NCBI RefSeq assembly: GCF_004358095.2
Contig: NZ_SMZJ02000001.1
Coordinates: 372,001 to 436,000, forward strand
Direction: 5' to 3'
Length of the DNA stretch: 64,000 nt
Origin: Seonamhaeicola sediminis
GTDB lineage: Bacteria; Bacteroidota; Bacteroidia; Flavobacteriales; Flavobacteriaceae
Position numbers and translations under genes: made by a program. The notes under the pieces were generated by a model that saw only the letters and a program-made list of their open reading frames with translations, was not told the origin of the DNA and searched no databases. Positions 49,101 to 56,749 of the stretch are shown here, piece by piece. Numbering within the stretch: position 1 is the stretch's first letter; each line of letters begins with the position of its first letter.

Positions 49101-49616
49101 ATGGTACAAGGAATCGATTTCCAAAACCTCATCGAAGTTCTTCCCTCCTGAAATATGATAGGTAGTTTCTACCACTTCACGTTGTGCTTCTTCAACAGGC
49201 ACCCAAGGGCCACCTGTCATAGACCAACCAGGACAATTTTGCATGGTAAATTTTAACCCTAAACGTTTGCATTCATCTGCTGTATGACGAATCATATCTT
49301 CCCATTCAGGAGATAAAATTTTAATGGGCTCTACATTTGGATAAAGACGACCTGCCTTATTAAATAAATGAATGCCTTGTAAACCTGCGGATTTTATGGC
49401 TTCCAAATCTAAGGTTAAGCCTTCTTTACTTATGTTATTACCCATTAAGTGAAACCAAGTTTCAGGGTGGTATTGTCTTTCTGGCGCTTTAAAACCTTTA
49501 GATAATTCTTGAAGTGTTGGAGAGGTGTCAACTAAGGAAACATCTTCACCTTCCTTGGAATTACAACCAAAAATTAATACTAAAAAAATACTATAAACAA
49601 TAGTTAACAATCTCAT
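46149..49616 (-). CDS. Divergent GH106-type glycoside hydrolase, lipoprotein
   Basis: 1,155 residues with a lipoprotein signal MRLLTIVYSIFLVLIFGC. The family start is present (ISKEGLTLDLEAIKSAGLQG, CPGWSMTGGPWVP), as is the C-terminal beta-sandwich (VGVKWAPPFQFDVTDYVLEG). The central blocks differ from the other three copies: LLIDSWESHVPTWT near 472 instead of EIDSYExGxQNW, VYTEGAGGE near 552 instead of YIEPYG, and AAEACTQVGVKWNEHP near 608. The candidate catalytic glutamates remain, but the pocket is likely different, so a different rhamnosidic linkage or sulfation pattern is plausible. It is a single-gene unit with its own promoter module at 49642-49686. Confidence 0.82.
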   Translation of the reverse strand: MRLLTIVYSIFLVLIFGCNSKEGEDVSLVDTSPTLQELSKGFKAPERQYHPETWFHLMGNNISKEGLTLDLEAIKSAGLQGIHLFNKAGRLYPNVEPIKILSPEWEDMIRHTADECKRLGLKFTMQNCPGWSMTGGPWVPVEEAQREVVETTYHISGGKNFDEVLEIDSLYHTPDYDYKDIQVLAFPTVEGDDLEPLNPAKIETNNTVVPWEAIFNPNSKLIVTRTTTRLSMPLDVYRANGISKVNNQDTWVKTSFDTPVTLRTITFPQSRHMIMGTEYPVVDVVVKVEALIDNKLTNITTLNLPDANWNDRRKYLTLTIPETTSSEFTFTFEGTHAIAPEFIRLSAKPRLHNHEAKAAKVLRRLEKDVEIDYAENTIIDGAYIVNLTDKLSADGRLIWDVPEGKWTIVRFGHINMRLTNKPAVPEATGWESSKLDKITIENHLRKGMIGNLIKDGGPIGDGKLQGLLIDSWESHVPTWTMNSEDMFTEFETRRGYSMKTYLPATMGYIVDDKETTTKFLRDLRHTMDEIFIDNFFKHFATVAHDMGAEVYTEGAGGEVLPVDPMRYYGVSDIPMTEFWYPKAPSDQNEYAKPIFNAASATHLYNKPKLAAEACTQVGVKWNEHPFLVKYLIDYNFAKGVNHLVFHTFSHTPQTDVAPGSSFGGNIGFPLVREQTWWQYMPNWIDYLSRNQYVLQQGEYVADVLWYYGDHYERPPFDLDTFPKGYRFDYLNSEILQEKLSVQNGKIHVENGGDYRVIKLRDSEKMLLSTAQKLKELVENGAVVLGNKPKDSPSLMDDENDVKQLLDIANELWDDTESGAKQVAKGRVYWGKTLEEVLQEEEIAQDVIVPESLNINWIHRETQDADIYFVASKENHPLDVSLSFRVSDRTPQIWDAFTSEIQEANIWQTENNRTNVALSLAASGSAIVVFSKSDAKPLETKITLEDKTILDAKIGWYKIHKTNDYPKVSWKNGEFIPSIAGDYIFYNKEKTITKRTVSLEDIPLQNNWKLEFDDGWDTPQTIEASELKSLTEFENDAIKHYSGTTTYSKVIHIESVGKNTVMDLGEVANIAELWCNGKKVGVKWAPPFQFDVTDYVLEGDNSLEIKVTNTWRNQLIYDNSRPKDQKKTWTTAGPKPHETELESSGLIGPVVLKVIN

Positions 49617-49641
49617 AAAAAAACTTTTTAAAAATTAAACT

Positions 49642-49686
49642 CGAAGTTATACAATATCTAATAATAATATATCCTTTATTATCCTG
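49642..49686 (-). promoter_or_regulatory. Direct-repeat operator plus -7 box for the divergent GH106 gene
   Basis: CAGGATAATAAAGGATA on the coding strand (49686 down to 49670), then 20 bp, then TAACTTCG (49649-49642). The operator ends 54 bp before the ATG. It lies directly after the terminator of the preceding operon. Confidence 0.7.
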
Positions 49687-49689
49687 AAC

Positions 49690-49716
49690 AAAAAAGGCAA
49701 CTTACTTAAAGTTACC
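49690..49716 (-). terminator. Intrinsic terminator of the sulfatase-GH2-beta-helix operon
   Basis: On the minus strand, GGTAACTT-TAAGT-AAGTTGCC (49716 down to 49696) makes an 8-bp stem with one G-T pair, followed by six T. It lies beyond the GH2 remnant, about 160 bp after the beta-helix stop. Confidence 0.7.
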
Positions 49717-49742
49717 CTAAGTATTTCTTAAGATGTAAAATA

Positions 49743-49860
49743 TTAATTCACCCGCCATAACTTCATACCTCTTAATCGAGTTTGGCCTTTTCTGACTTAA
49801 ACAGTTTAACACCTTCATTATTTACCAAAGTAACTAAAAAGCATTTGGACACGTCCTTAT
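49743..49860 (-). pseudogene. 3' remnant of a GH2-type gene (malectin-like end), frameshifted
   Basis: The minus strand encodes CFLVTLVNNEG, matching RFLITVEDNKG near the end of the GH2 protein at 52246-54846. After a frame change it encodes QTRLRGMKLWRVN and a TAA, matching DTRLSGIKLRKVNY and its stop. DNA similarity continues over about 120 bp, with small deletions. The fragment has no start, is interrupted by an in-frame stop, and sits just downstream of the beta-helix gene. It is the tail of a lost paralogue that ended in the same malectin-like domain. Confidence 0.75.
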
Positions 49861-49876
49861 ATTTTACATAATCCTT

Positions 49877-52180
49877 TTATTTCTTTACCAATTTTATAAA
49901 ACTTGGTTCCTCAGAATTTACTCTTAAAAAATAAATCCCGTTTGGCTTGTCACTTATATCTAGGCGAACCACACCGTTATTAACTTTATGTATTTTAGAT
50001 AGAATTAATTGTGATTGTGTGTTATAAACCTCTAAATGAATTGATGTAAGATTTGCAGGTATAAACAATTCAAATTCACCACTTGACGGATTAGGATAAG
50101 CTTTAAGATTTTCTAATAAATTGATTTGCTTTTCAAGTTTTCCTTGACACGCTGCCTTACTTGTTATTTGTAGGTCATCACCATGTTGAATATCTATTTC
50201 AAAGCTTGCATTATTAGTTTCTAAAACGGCAACACCATTCTTTAAAACAGTGTAAGGCGCTGTACCTTTTGTAATATTAACAGTAGCTTTTTTCTTATCT
50301 ATATTGATTTTACCTGTTAAACTAGCTCCACTTTCTATAGTTGCTTGATAACATTGATTAAAAGTATCTCCATCTACAGAAATACAAAAATCATATACGC
50401 CAGGGCTTAAACCCTCAATAGTTGCTGTATTTGTAAAATTAACAGTTTGACCATCTACAGTAACTACATAATCGCTACCCACTAATGCATTTATAGTAAT
50501 ACTTCCGTTCTTTTTATCTAAACATGTTTCACCTAAAGTTTCTATTGTAAAGTTATTTGCTATTGTAGGAGAACTTCTTCTATTTAATTGTGCGATGAAT
50601 AAATCTGGTTGTGCTATACTTTCGCCAACACCAGCAACTTCAACCAGTTGGCTATTCACCTTATCCAGAGGCGCGCTTTGTTTACGAGCTCCCTCAACAC
50701 CTATGTAGTTTAGAAAAGCAAAACCATCAGTACTCGCCGGTTCAATTTCAATATCAGGTACTACATTTTCATAAGTAATATTCCAATAGGTAGTTCTAAA
50801 TCCTGCATTAGGCCCTCTTTCCCTTCCAGGAACACCTATTTGATTAGAACCACTGTTAAACCATAATCTTTCTGGTCTTCCAATATCTATGTTTGTCCAA
50901 AGATTAGCATAAGGTGCATTTCTGTGATTATCAAAGGCTATTGCAATACCTTTTCCATTTCTAAAAACATTAAAAGCAGCGACACCTTCAACAGATAATT
51001 CGTGCCAATGAATATCCTTAAACTCAAAATCTTCAAAAAGATTATAAAATCCTTGAAAAACCTCTAAAGGATGATGGCCTCCTCCTGCTCTTTGTTTCAT
51101 TCTGTTAATAAATGTACTCTTGGGCTCTACCGCGGGTAGCGGAACATTTCTTTGTTCATCTCTTATTAAAACGCCACTTACTGTATTATGTGCACTTTTT
51201 CTGTGTATACGGATACCATATTCTAAATCCACCAATTCAACATTCTTTACCCAGCAATTAATGACTTCGTTTAACTCCATAATTCTAAAGCCCATATAAT
51301 CATTATGAACAAAAACCACATCATTATTACATACAAAGGAAATATTTTCAACTCCCATTTCTGAGGTAGTCGTATCCATATTCATTTTTCTAATGAAGGG
51401 GTTCCACTCTGTTTTAAGTTCTATTGGTAAAGGTCTGTCGAACGTAATTGTATTTCCATTTACTGAGGTAACGTATGCATACCAATAGAAAATTTTAGGA
51501 TAAATAAAAAGATCTTTGGTGCTTGGGCCAATAGCATCTATATTTCCATGAATATAAGATGAGAAAGAATCATCTGCAGAGTCTTGTTGCTCTAGTTGAA
51601 TAAAATCTCCTACATTTAACGAACTTCCACCAGTTACGTTAAACACATTTTCACCTTGCTCAACATTAGAACTTACGTTTCCAACATCAATGGTTTCAAA
51701 TTGCCCGCGCATTCTTATGTGAAAAGACGTTGTTGAGGCCGTACCATCTGGGAAGTAGAATGTAGTTAGTGGCTTACCATTTGAATCAACCTCACCTCTC
51801 AGTACTACTCCCGAAACATTTAATTCTAACTGATTATCAATTACCCACCTTCCCTTTGGAATAAATATGGCTCCTCGCTGATTTCGTGGTAGAGTGGCTT
51901 GCTGATCAATTAAGCTTTGTAAGGCACTTGTATCATCTATATTGTCATCTGGTAACGCACTTGTTGAATTTAGGTTAGCAACTACTGGTACATTTGGTAT
52001 ACTTACATTTGATGACTTATACCCAGCATATGAAAAATCTGGAAGACGCCCTGCTGGATCCCAATTAACTCCGTTAGGCCCCCATAAAGAACTCTCCTTT
52101 ACTTGTCCATAAGTTAACAAAACACATCCAAACATAAAAAGCAGCATACTTACATATTTAGCAAAAAATATCTTTTTCAT
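49877..52180 (-). CDS. Secreted right-handed beta-helix protein with T9SS sorting domain, candidate lyase
   Basis: About 767 residues; the ATG at 52180 begins the signal peptide (MKKIFFAKYVSMLLFMFGC), and an upstream TTG at 52207 is less likely. Residues about 60-540 look like a pectate-lyase-type beta-helix: DNIDDTSALQSLIDQQATLP, RGAIFIPKGRWVIDNQLELN, GVVLRGEVDSNG, ENISFVCNNDVVFVHNDYMG, and RIHRKSAHNTVSGVLIRDEQ. Conserved-looking His/Lys/Arg-rich coils (RAGGGHHPLEVFQGFYNLFE, IHWHELSVEGVAAFN) may form the active site. Then come small beta domains, and the last 80 residues are a T9SS sorting domain (AYPNPSSGEFELFIPANLTS to SFIKLVKK). The family is unknown to me; lyase or hydrolase activity on the polymer is inferred from fold and context. 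Confidence 0.65.
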   Translation of the reverse strand: MKKIFFAKYVSMLLFMFGCVLLTYGQVKESSLWGPNGVNWDPAGRLPDFSYAGYKSSNVSIPNVPVVANLNSTSALPDDNIDDTSALQSLIDQQATLPRNQRGAIFIPKGRWVIDNQLELNVSGVVLRGEVDSNGKPLTTFYFPDGTASTTSFHIRMRGQFETIDVGNVSSNVEQGENVFNVTGGSSLNVGDFIQLEQQDSADDSFSSYIHGNIDAIGPSTKDLFIYPKIFYWYAYVTSVNGNTITFDRPLPIELKTEWNPFIRKMNMDTTTSEMGVENISFVCNNDVVFVHNDYMGFRIMELNEVINCWVKNVELVDLEYGIRIHRKSAHNTVSGVLIRDEQRNVPLPAVEPKSTFINRMKQRAGGGHHPLEVFQGFYNLFEDFEFKDIHWHELSVEGVAAFNVFRNGKGIAIAFDNHRNAPYANLWTNIDIGRPERLWFNSGSNQIGVPGRERGPNAGFRTTYWNITYENVVPDIEIEPASTDGFAFLNYIGVEGARKQSAPLDKVNSQLVEVAGVGESIAQPDLFIAQLNRRSSPTIANNFTIETLGETCLDKKNGSITINALVGSDYVVTVDGQTVNFTNTATIEGLSPGVYDFCISVDGDTFNQCYQATIESGASLTGKINIDKKKATVNITKGTAPYTVLKNGVAVLETNNASFEIDIQHGDDLQITSKAACQGKLEKQINLLENLKAYPNPSSGEFELFIPANLTSIHLEVYNTQSQLILSKIHKVNNGVVRLDISDKPNGIYFLRVNSEEPSFIKLVKK

Positions 52181-52245
52181 AAATTTATTTTTTATTTCTT
52201 TATTCAAATAATAAACATGTGGAAAGTAAAATTAATTATAGTTTC

Positions 52246-54846
52246 TTAATAATTCACCTTTCTAAGTTTAATACCACTCAATCGAGTATCTCCTTTTTTA
52301 GCGTTGAATTCAACATTAATACCCTTATTGTCCTCGACAGTTATTAAAAAGCGTTTGGTAACACCGCGGTCAGGTCCGTATGTTTGTTTTAAATTAATAG
52401 CATTCCAAATCTGTTTTCCATTCACCGAAATAGTCATCACATTCTCACCTTTGGATTTTAATTCAGCCATCAATAAGGACAATTCATAAGTTCCATCGGG
52501 CACATCAAACTTGTAAGCCTCTATGCCAATACGTTGCGTTTGGTAAATAGGGTCATTTTCTGTTCCTTTTACACTTACGTCGGTACCAATATTATTTCTT
52601 CGACTGCTTTTGAATCTTAAAAAATCGCCCCCTACATAACCAAAACTTCCTTTTTCATAAGGCTTGTCAGGCATCCATAAATGATCTACATTATCGGTTT
52701 CGATGAAATAACAGTAAGAACCCACATTAATGGCTATTTCTTTAAATGGATTGGTTTTACTTTTTAGGTTTTTAGGCTGAAGTGTAAAATCTATAAATGC
52801 GACATCTTTTAAAGTTACTCCATCTTTTTCTGAAACTACTTCAATTAAATTTTGACCCTGCTGAAATGGTATGTTGAATGTTGCAGTTGAAAAATCGAAG
52901 GCTTGTTTCCCTAATGATTTACCATTTGCAAACAATTCTACCTCTTCAGTGTTACCTACTACAGTTATTGGTTGGGTAGCAATATTGGCACCATCGCTAT
53001 CTTCAATACCAGATCGATTAGTCCATCCTTTGGATGCAATAGCCAAAAAGGGTGTTTTCTTTAAGAGCGCTTGGTACAAATAGTAAGCGTCTTTTTTCTC
53101 TCTTGTTGCCGACACCAAACCTTTATTATTGATATGAGGCACCGCATCCTTTCTGTGTTCTACCTGAAAATCGGCATAGTTCCATACATTGGCACCAACT
53201 ATTTCTGGGATATTGAGAATGGCTTTCATATAAGCTTTGTGTAATAAAAACTGATATTCTACACTAAAGTCGAAACGAGTAGGATTGTATGTTCTTAATC
53301 TAGGGTCTGCACCACCCCCATATTCACTTAAAATAAAGGGTTTGTCTGGATCGAGTTCCAACGAGCGTTTCACCAAATCTCGTAGGTTTTTATCTATATC
53401 TTCTAATTCTTCAATATACCAACCGTAATATTTGTTGTAACCGACTATTTCTGTTACTCTAATACCTAATTTATCTTGGTAGGCAGGTTCTCTAAAAAAC
53501 ACGGTATAGGAATATCTTGTTTTGTCCTCTTCCTTAATAGTTTTTGCTAAGGCCTCGTGGGTACTTTTAAAATGTTTTACATAGTCTTCTCCTAAACTTT
53601 CAGGGGCTTTCATAGTGGTTTCATTACCTAAATTCCATGCTACAATAGCGGGATTGTTGTAATTAAAACGAATAGCTTCCTTTAGCATATTAATACTGTT
53701 TTGTTTTCCTGCTTCATTAGCCGCCGCTTTATCTACAAACGGAATTTCTAAGGTAGCTACAAACCCTAACTTATTACACATTTCTAGAATGGCGGGATCT
53801 TGCGGATAGTGGGCTATACGTAAAAAGTTAGAACCCATGTCTTTTAAAAGCTTCATATCGTTACGGTGAATTTCATCACTCACCGCATTGGCTTTACCAT
53901 AAAAATCTTGATGACGACACGTTCCAATTAACTTGGTTTGTTTGCCATTGATAAAAAAGCCTTTATGAGCATCAAAACTAAACCATCTAAAGCCCACTGG
54001 GTTTTCAATTTTATCATAAACAACTCCTTTTCTATCTACAATTTCTGAAACGAGTTTATACAAATACGGGCTTTCAGGCGACCATAAATTTGGATTGGCT
54101 ATTGCAAATTCAGTGTAGGCATCCTTCCCGAAAGTGGATTTAGATTTTACCTGTTTTACCAAGTTATTATTAGCATCATATAAAGATTGCCTTACATAAT
54201 AACTTCCTTTTTTAGGTTGCACTAATTTAGATTGCACCGAAACCTTTGCAGATGCTTCAGAAACTTCGGGAGTTCTCACAAAAGTGGCATTGGCACCTAA
54301 ATTGGCCACTTCAAAATGTACAGGTTTGGTTATGATTAAATGTACATCTCTGTAAATGCCCCCGTAAAATGAAAAATCGGCTGCTTGTGGCACAATTTCG
54401 TCGTTATGGGCATTATTAACTTTTACAGTAATTTCGTTGTTACCTGTCTTTATAGCTGAAGTAATATCTCTCGCAAAGGTAGTATACCCGCCAATATGGT
54501 CTTCACCAATAGGCTTACCATTTATATAAAGAGAGGTGACTTGATTGGCTGCTTCAAATAGTAAAAATACTTGTTGGTTATCATACACTTGAGGTATGGT
54601 AAGCGTTTTTTTATACCATCCTTCTCCCCTATAATAACCATCTTCGTCATCTAAAATATCTTCGGTATTCCATGAATGCGGAATGGTAACATTTTCCCAA
54701 ACAACAGTCTCATCTGTATTAAAAGGTGTCTCTAAACTTCCTTTGTGAAAATACCACGCTTCATTAATTGTTTCAATATGCCTTACTTGTTGGGCATAGC
54801 TGGATGCTGTAAGGATTAGTGCAAGTAGTGATAGTAGTTTTTTCAT
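52246..54846 (-). CDS. GH2 glycoside hydrolase with C-terminal malectin-like domain
   Basis: 866 residues with signal peptide MKKLLSLLALILTASSYAQ. GH2 domain order: sugar-binding domain (WENVTIPHSWNTED, YYRGEGWYKKTLTIP), an immunoglobulin-like domain, and the TIM barrel with acid/base Glu in AWNLGNETTM (about 402) and nucleophile Glu in FILSEYGGGADPR (about 505). Residues about 700-866 look like a malectin-type carbohydrate-binding domain ending GIKLRKVNY. The family covers beta-galactosidases, beta-glucuronidases and related enzymes; in an ulvan-type pathway a beta-uronidase or xylose/galactose-specific role are options I cannot separate. It lies 30 bp after the sulfatase and 65 bp before the beta-helix gene. 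A decayed copy of its tail is at 49743-49860. Confidence 0.9.
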   Translation of the reverse strand: MKKLLSLLALILTASSYAQQVRHIETINEAWYFHKGSLETPFNTDETVVWENVTIPHSWNTEDILDDEDGYYRGEGWYKKTLTIPQVYDNQQVFLLFEAANQVTSLYINGKPIGEDHIGGYTTFARDITSAIKTGNNEITVKVNNAHNDEIVPQAADFSFYGGIYRDVHLIITKPVHFEVANLGANATFVRTPEVSEASAKVSVQSKLVQPKKGSYYVRQSLYDANNNLVKQVKSKSTFGKDAYTEFAIANPNLWSPESPYLYKLVSEIVDRKGVVYDKIENPVGFRWFSFDAHKGFFINGKQTKLIGTCRHQDFYGKANAVSDEIHRNDMKLLKDMGSNFLRIAHYPQDPAILEMCNKLGFVATLEIPFVDKAAANEAGKQNSINMLKEAIRFNYNNPAIVAWNLGNETTMKAPESLGEDYVKHFKSTHEALAKTIKEEDKTRYSYTVFFREPAYQDKLGIRVTEIVGYNKYYGWYIEELEDIDKNLRDLVKRSLELDPDKPFILSEYGGGADPRLRTYNPTRFDFSVEYQFLLHKAYMKAILNIPEIVGANVWNYADFQVEHRKDAVPHINNKGLVSATREKKDAYYLYQALLKKTPFLAIASKGWTNRSGIEDSDGANIATQPITVVGNTEEVELFANGKSLGKQAFDFSTATFNIPFQQGQNLIEVVSEKDGVTLKDVAFIDFTLQPKNLKSKTNPFKEIAINVGSYCYFIETDNVDHLWMPDKPYEKGSFGYVGGDFLRFKSSRRNNIGTDVSVKGTENDPIYQTQRIGIEAYKFDVPDGTYELSLLMAELKSKGENVMTISVNGKQIWNAINLKQTYGPDRGVTKRFLITVEDNKGINVEFNAKKGDTRLSGIKLRKVNY

Positions 54847-54876
54847 TTATTTTGAATTGTTTTTTTAAAAAATGAT

Positions 54877-56607
54877 TTAGTTAAATTCTACAACTTCGCT
54901 TGGCATAAAGCCAATGCGATGTGCTTGAACTATGAGTTTAGAACTTTCAGGTAATTGAATAGGATTTTGATACACTTTCCATGAATTTGGTGCTTTACCA
55001 TCTACACCAACAATTTTGTAGCCTATGGAAGCACCCTCGGTTTCACAAGTCATTTTTACAAAGCTATTTTCAGATGTAATAATGGGTTGTGATGTTACTG
55101 GTTGTGTACTTTTACCAGACCACAATTGTTCAATGAGTTTTGCTTCATCAAGGTTTGGTTGATCTCCAATCGCTGCCAACCATCGATCCATTTCTGCACT
55201 TAATTCTTTCAATTTTTCTTGATTTTCTGGGTTTGCTGCAAGATTATTGAGTTCATATGGATCTGTTTGGCAATCAAACAATTCTTCTTTCGGTTTTTGT
55301 TCTCTAAACCATTGCATTTGAATATCGTTTAATTTACCTTCTGCTTTCAATTTTAACAACTCCTGCATGGTTGGAATACGTTCTCTATATGCTACTGGTA
55401 AATAATAGCCTTGTTCTGGTCTGTAGTTACGGATATATTTGAATCTACTATCTCTAACAGCTCTTATGGCATCGGTAAAGCCATCAAACCTGTCGGCTGC
55501 TGCATGAATATATGTTCGTTCTTCTGCCTTGTACTTGCCTAAAAAAGCTTGACCTTGCATATAGGGTTTTGGTGCTTCACCAGTTAAAGACAATAATGTT
55601 GGTGCAAAATCAACAAAACTGATAAGTTGGTCGTCTTTCGTACCTGCTTTTAATTTATTTGGAAAACGAATAATCATGGGGGTGTTTAAACCAGAATCGT
55701 AAATCAAACGTTTTTCTCTAGGTAACGGACCGCCATGGTCTCCATAGAAAAATATGATGGTATTTTCTAACAAACCATCTTCCTCAAGCTGTTTTAAAAT
55801 GGCTCCCACTTGATGATCCATTTCACCAATATTGTTATAAAGTTTCCACATATCTCGCTTTACAACATCGGTATCTGGAAGGTATGGTGGAATATTAAAT
55901 TCGGTATCTTTTGGAAGATATACAGATGTTTCTTCTTCCGTTTTATTGCCTCTACCCCATTGATAGCTTCTATCGCCAGCTTTATAATGTCGTGTTTCTA
56001 TATACCTATGTCCATAGGGTTCAAACAGACCCGATTCGTGCGTGTCGGTAAAATTAAATACTGCAAAAAATGGTTGATCTTTTTCACGGTTTCTCCAATG
56101 CGCGTAGGGACTACTTTCGTCCCATGCCGTAACAGGGTGTTTAAATTGATAATCTGTTTTAAGATTATTGGTACAATAGTACCCTTGTGTGCGCATCCAC
56201 TCACTTATCATTTTAACATCTGCTGGTGGCACCGCTTCATATTTGGGCAAACCTGTTACTTCGGTATACGAATTGGTACGCATATGGTTGGCACCAATAC
56301 TGGAAGGATACATACCGGTAGCTATGGCCGCTCTACTAGGTGCACAAACACCAGAGGTGGAGTATACATTTGGATAAATAACACCTTCACTCGCCAGTTT
56401 ACTTAAATTGGGTGTTACTACGGTTGAATCGCCAAAAGGAGGGATATAAGCCCCCATATCCTCGGTAACTAACCAAAGTATGTTTGGGCGTTCTGGAAGA
56501 TTTTGTGAAGTTTTTACATTTTCTGAACTAGGGCTATTATTAGTAGTTTTACCACAACTTAATGTAAGCAAGCACAGTAAAAGAATAGCTAATTTTATAG
56601 TTTTCAT
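54877..56607 (-). CDS. S1 family sulfatase, lipoprotein (possibly S1_8)
   Basis: 576 residues with lipoprotein signal MKTIKLAILLLCLLTLSC (Cys18). NILWLVTEDMGAYIPPFGD is the metal-binding start; the Glu-Asp-Met start is unlike the Asp-Asp of the other three sulfatases. The maturation motif is C88-A-P-S-R92 followed by AAIATGMYPSSIGANHMRT. FFYGDHGGPLPREKRLIYDS is a later active-site block. The sequence style recalls the S1_8 group, which includes N- and O-sulfatases, but I hold this loosely. The C-terminus extends past the sulfatase core with a short beta-rich part (about 490-576). It is first in an operon with GH2 and the beta-helix protein, behind promoter module 56626-56670. Confidence 0.9.
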   Translation of the reverse strand: MKTIKLAILLLCLLTLSCGKTTNNSPSSENVKTSQNLPERPNILWLVTEDMGAYIPPFGDSTVVTPNLSKLASEGVIYPNVYSTSGVCAPSRAAIATGMYPSSIGANHMRTNSYTEVTGLPKYEAVPPADVKMISEWMRTQGYYCTNNLKTDYQFKHPVTAWDESSPYAHWRNREKDQPFFAVFNFTDTHESGLFEPYGHRYIETRHYKAGDRSYQWGRGNKTEEETSVYLPKDTEFNIPPYLPDTDVVKRDMWKLYNNIGEMDHQVGAILKQLEEDGLLENTIIFFYGDHGGPLPREKRLIYDSGLNTPMIIRFPNKLKAGTKDDQLISFVDFAPTLLSLTGEAPKPYMQGQAFLGKYKAEERTYIHAAADRFDGFTDAIRAVRDSRFKYIRNYRPEQGYYLPVAYRERIPTMQELLKLKAEGKLNDIQMQWFREQKPKEELFDCQTDPYELNNLAANPENQEKLKELSAEMDRWLAAIGDQPNLDEAKLIEQLWSGKSTQPVTSQPIITSENSFVKMTCETEGASIGYKIVGVDGKAPNSWKVYQNPIQLPESSKLIVQAHRIGFMPSEVVEFN

Positions 56608-56625
56608 TTGCTTGTTTTAATGTGT

Positions 56626-56670
56626 TAAAATTACCTCTATTCCTATAAATTACTGTCCTGCATTGTCCTG
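56626..56670 (-). promoter_or_regulatory. Best direct-repeat operator plus -7 box, sulfatase-GH2-beta-helix operon
   Basis: CAGGACAATGCAGGACA on the coding strand (56670 down to 56654): two identical CAGGACA heptamers separated by 3 bp. After 20 bp comes TAATTTTA (56633-56626). The operator ends 47 bp before the ATG. It is the most perfect copy and a good reference for the consensus. Confidence 0.75.
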
Positions 56671-56682
56671 ACACTTCTAAAC

Positions 56683-56718
56683 AAAAAAACAGCCAGATTT
56701 AAAAAAACCCGACTGTTT
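56683..56718 (-). terminator. Intrinsic terminator of the jelly-roll lyase-like gene
   Basis: On the minus strand, AAACAGTCGGGT-loop-ATCTGGCTGTTT (56718 down to 56687) can pair over 12 bp with three G-T pairs and is followed by further T. It lies 31 bp after the stop at 56750. Confidence 0.75.
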
Positions 56719-56749
56719 TGGTATAAAAAACTACTTTGACTTTTTAATC

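Noticed and set aside
55810-56406. A 198-codon plus-strand open frame.
   Set aside because: It lies entirely antisense to the S1 sulfatase with its intact active-site motifs and looks like a codon-use shadow.
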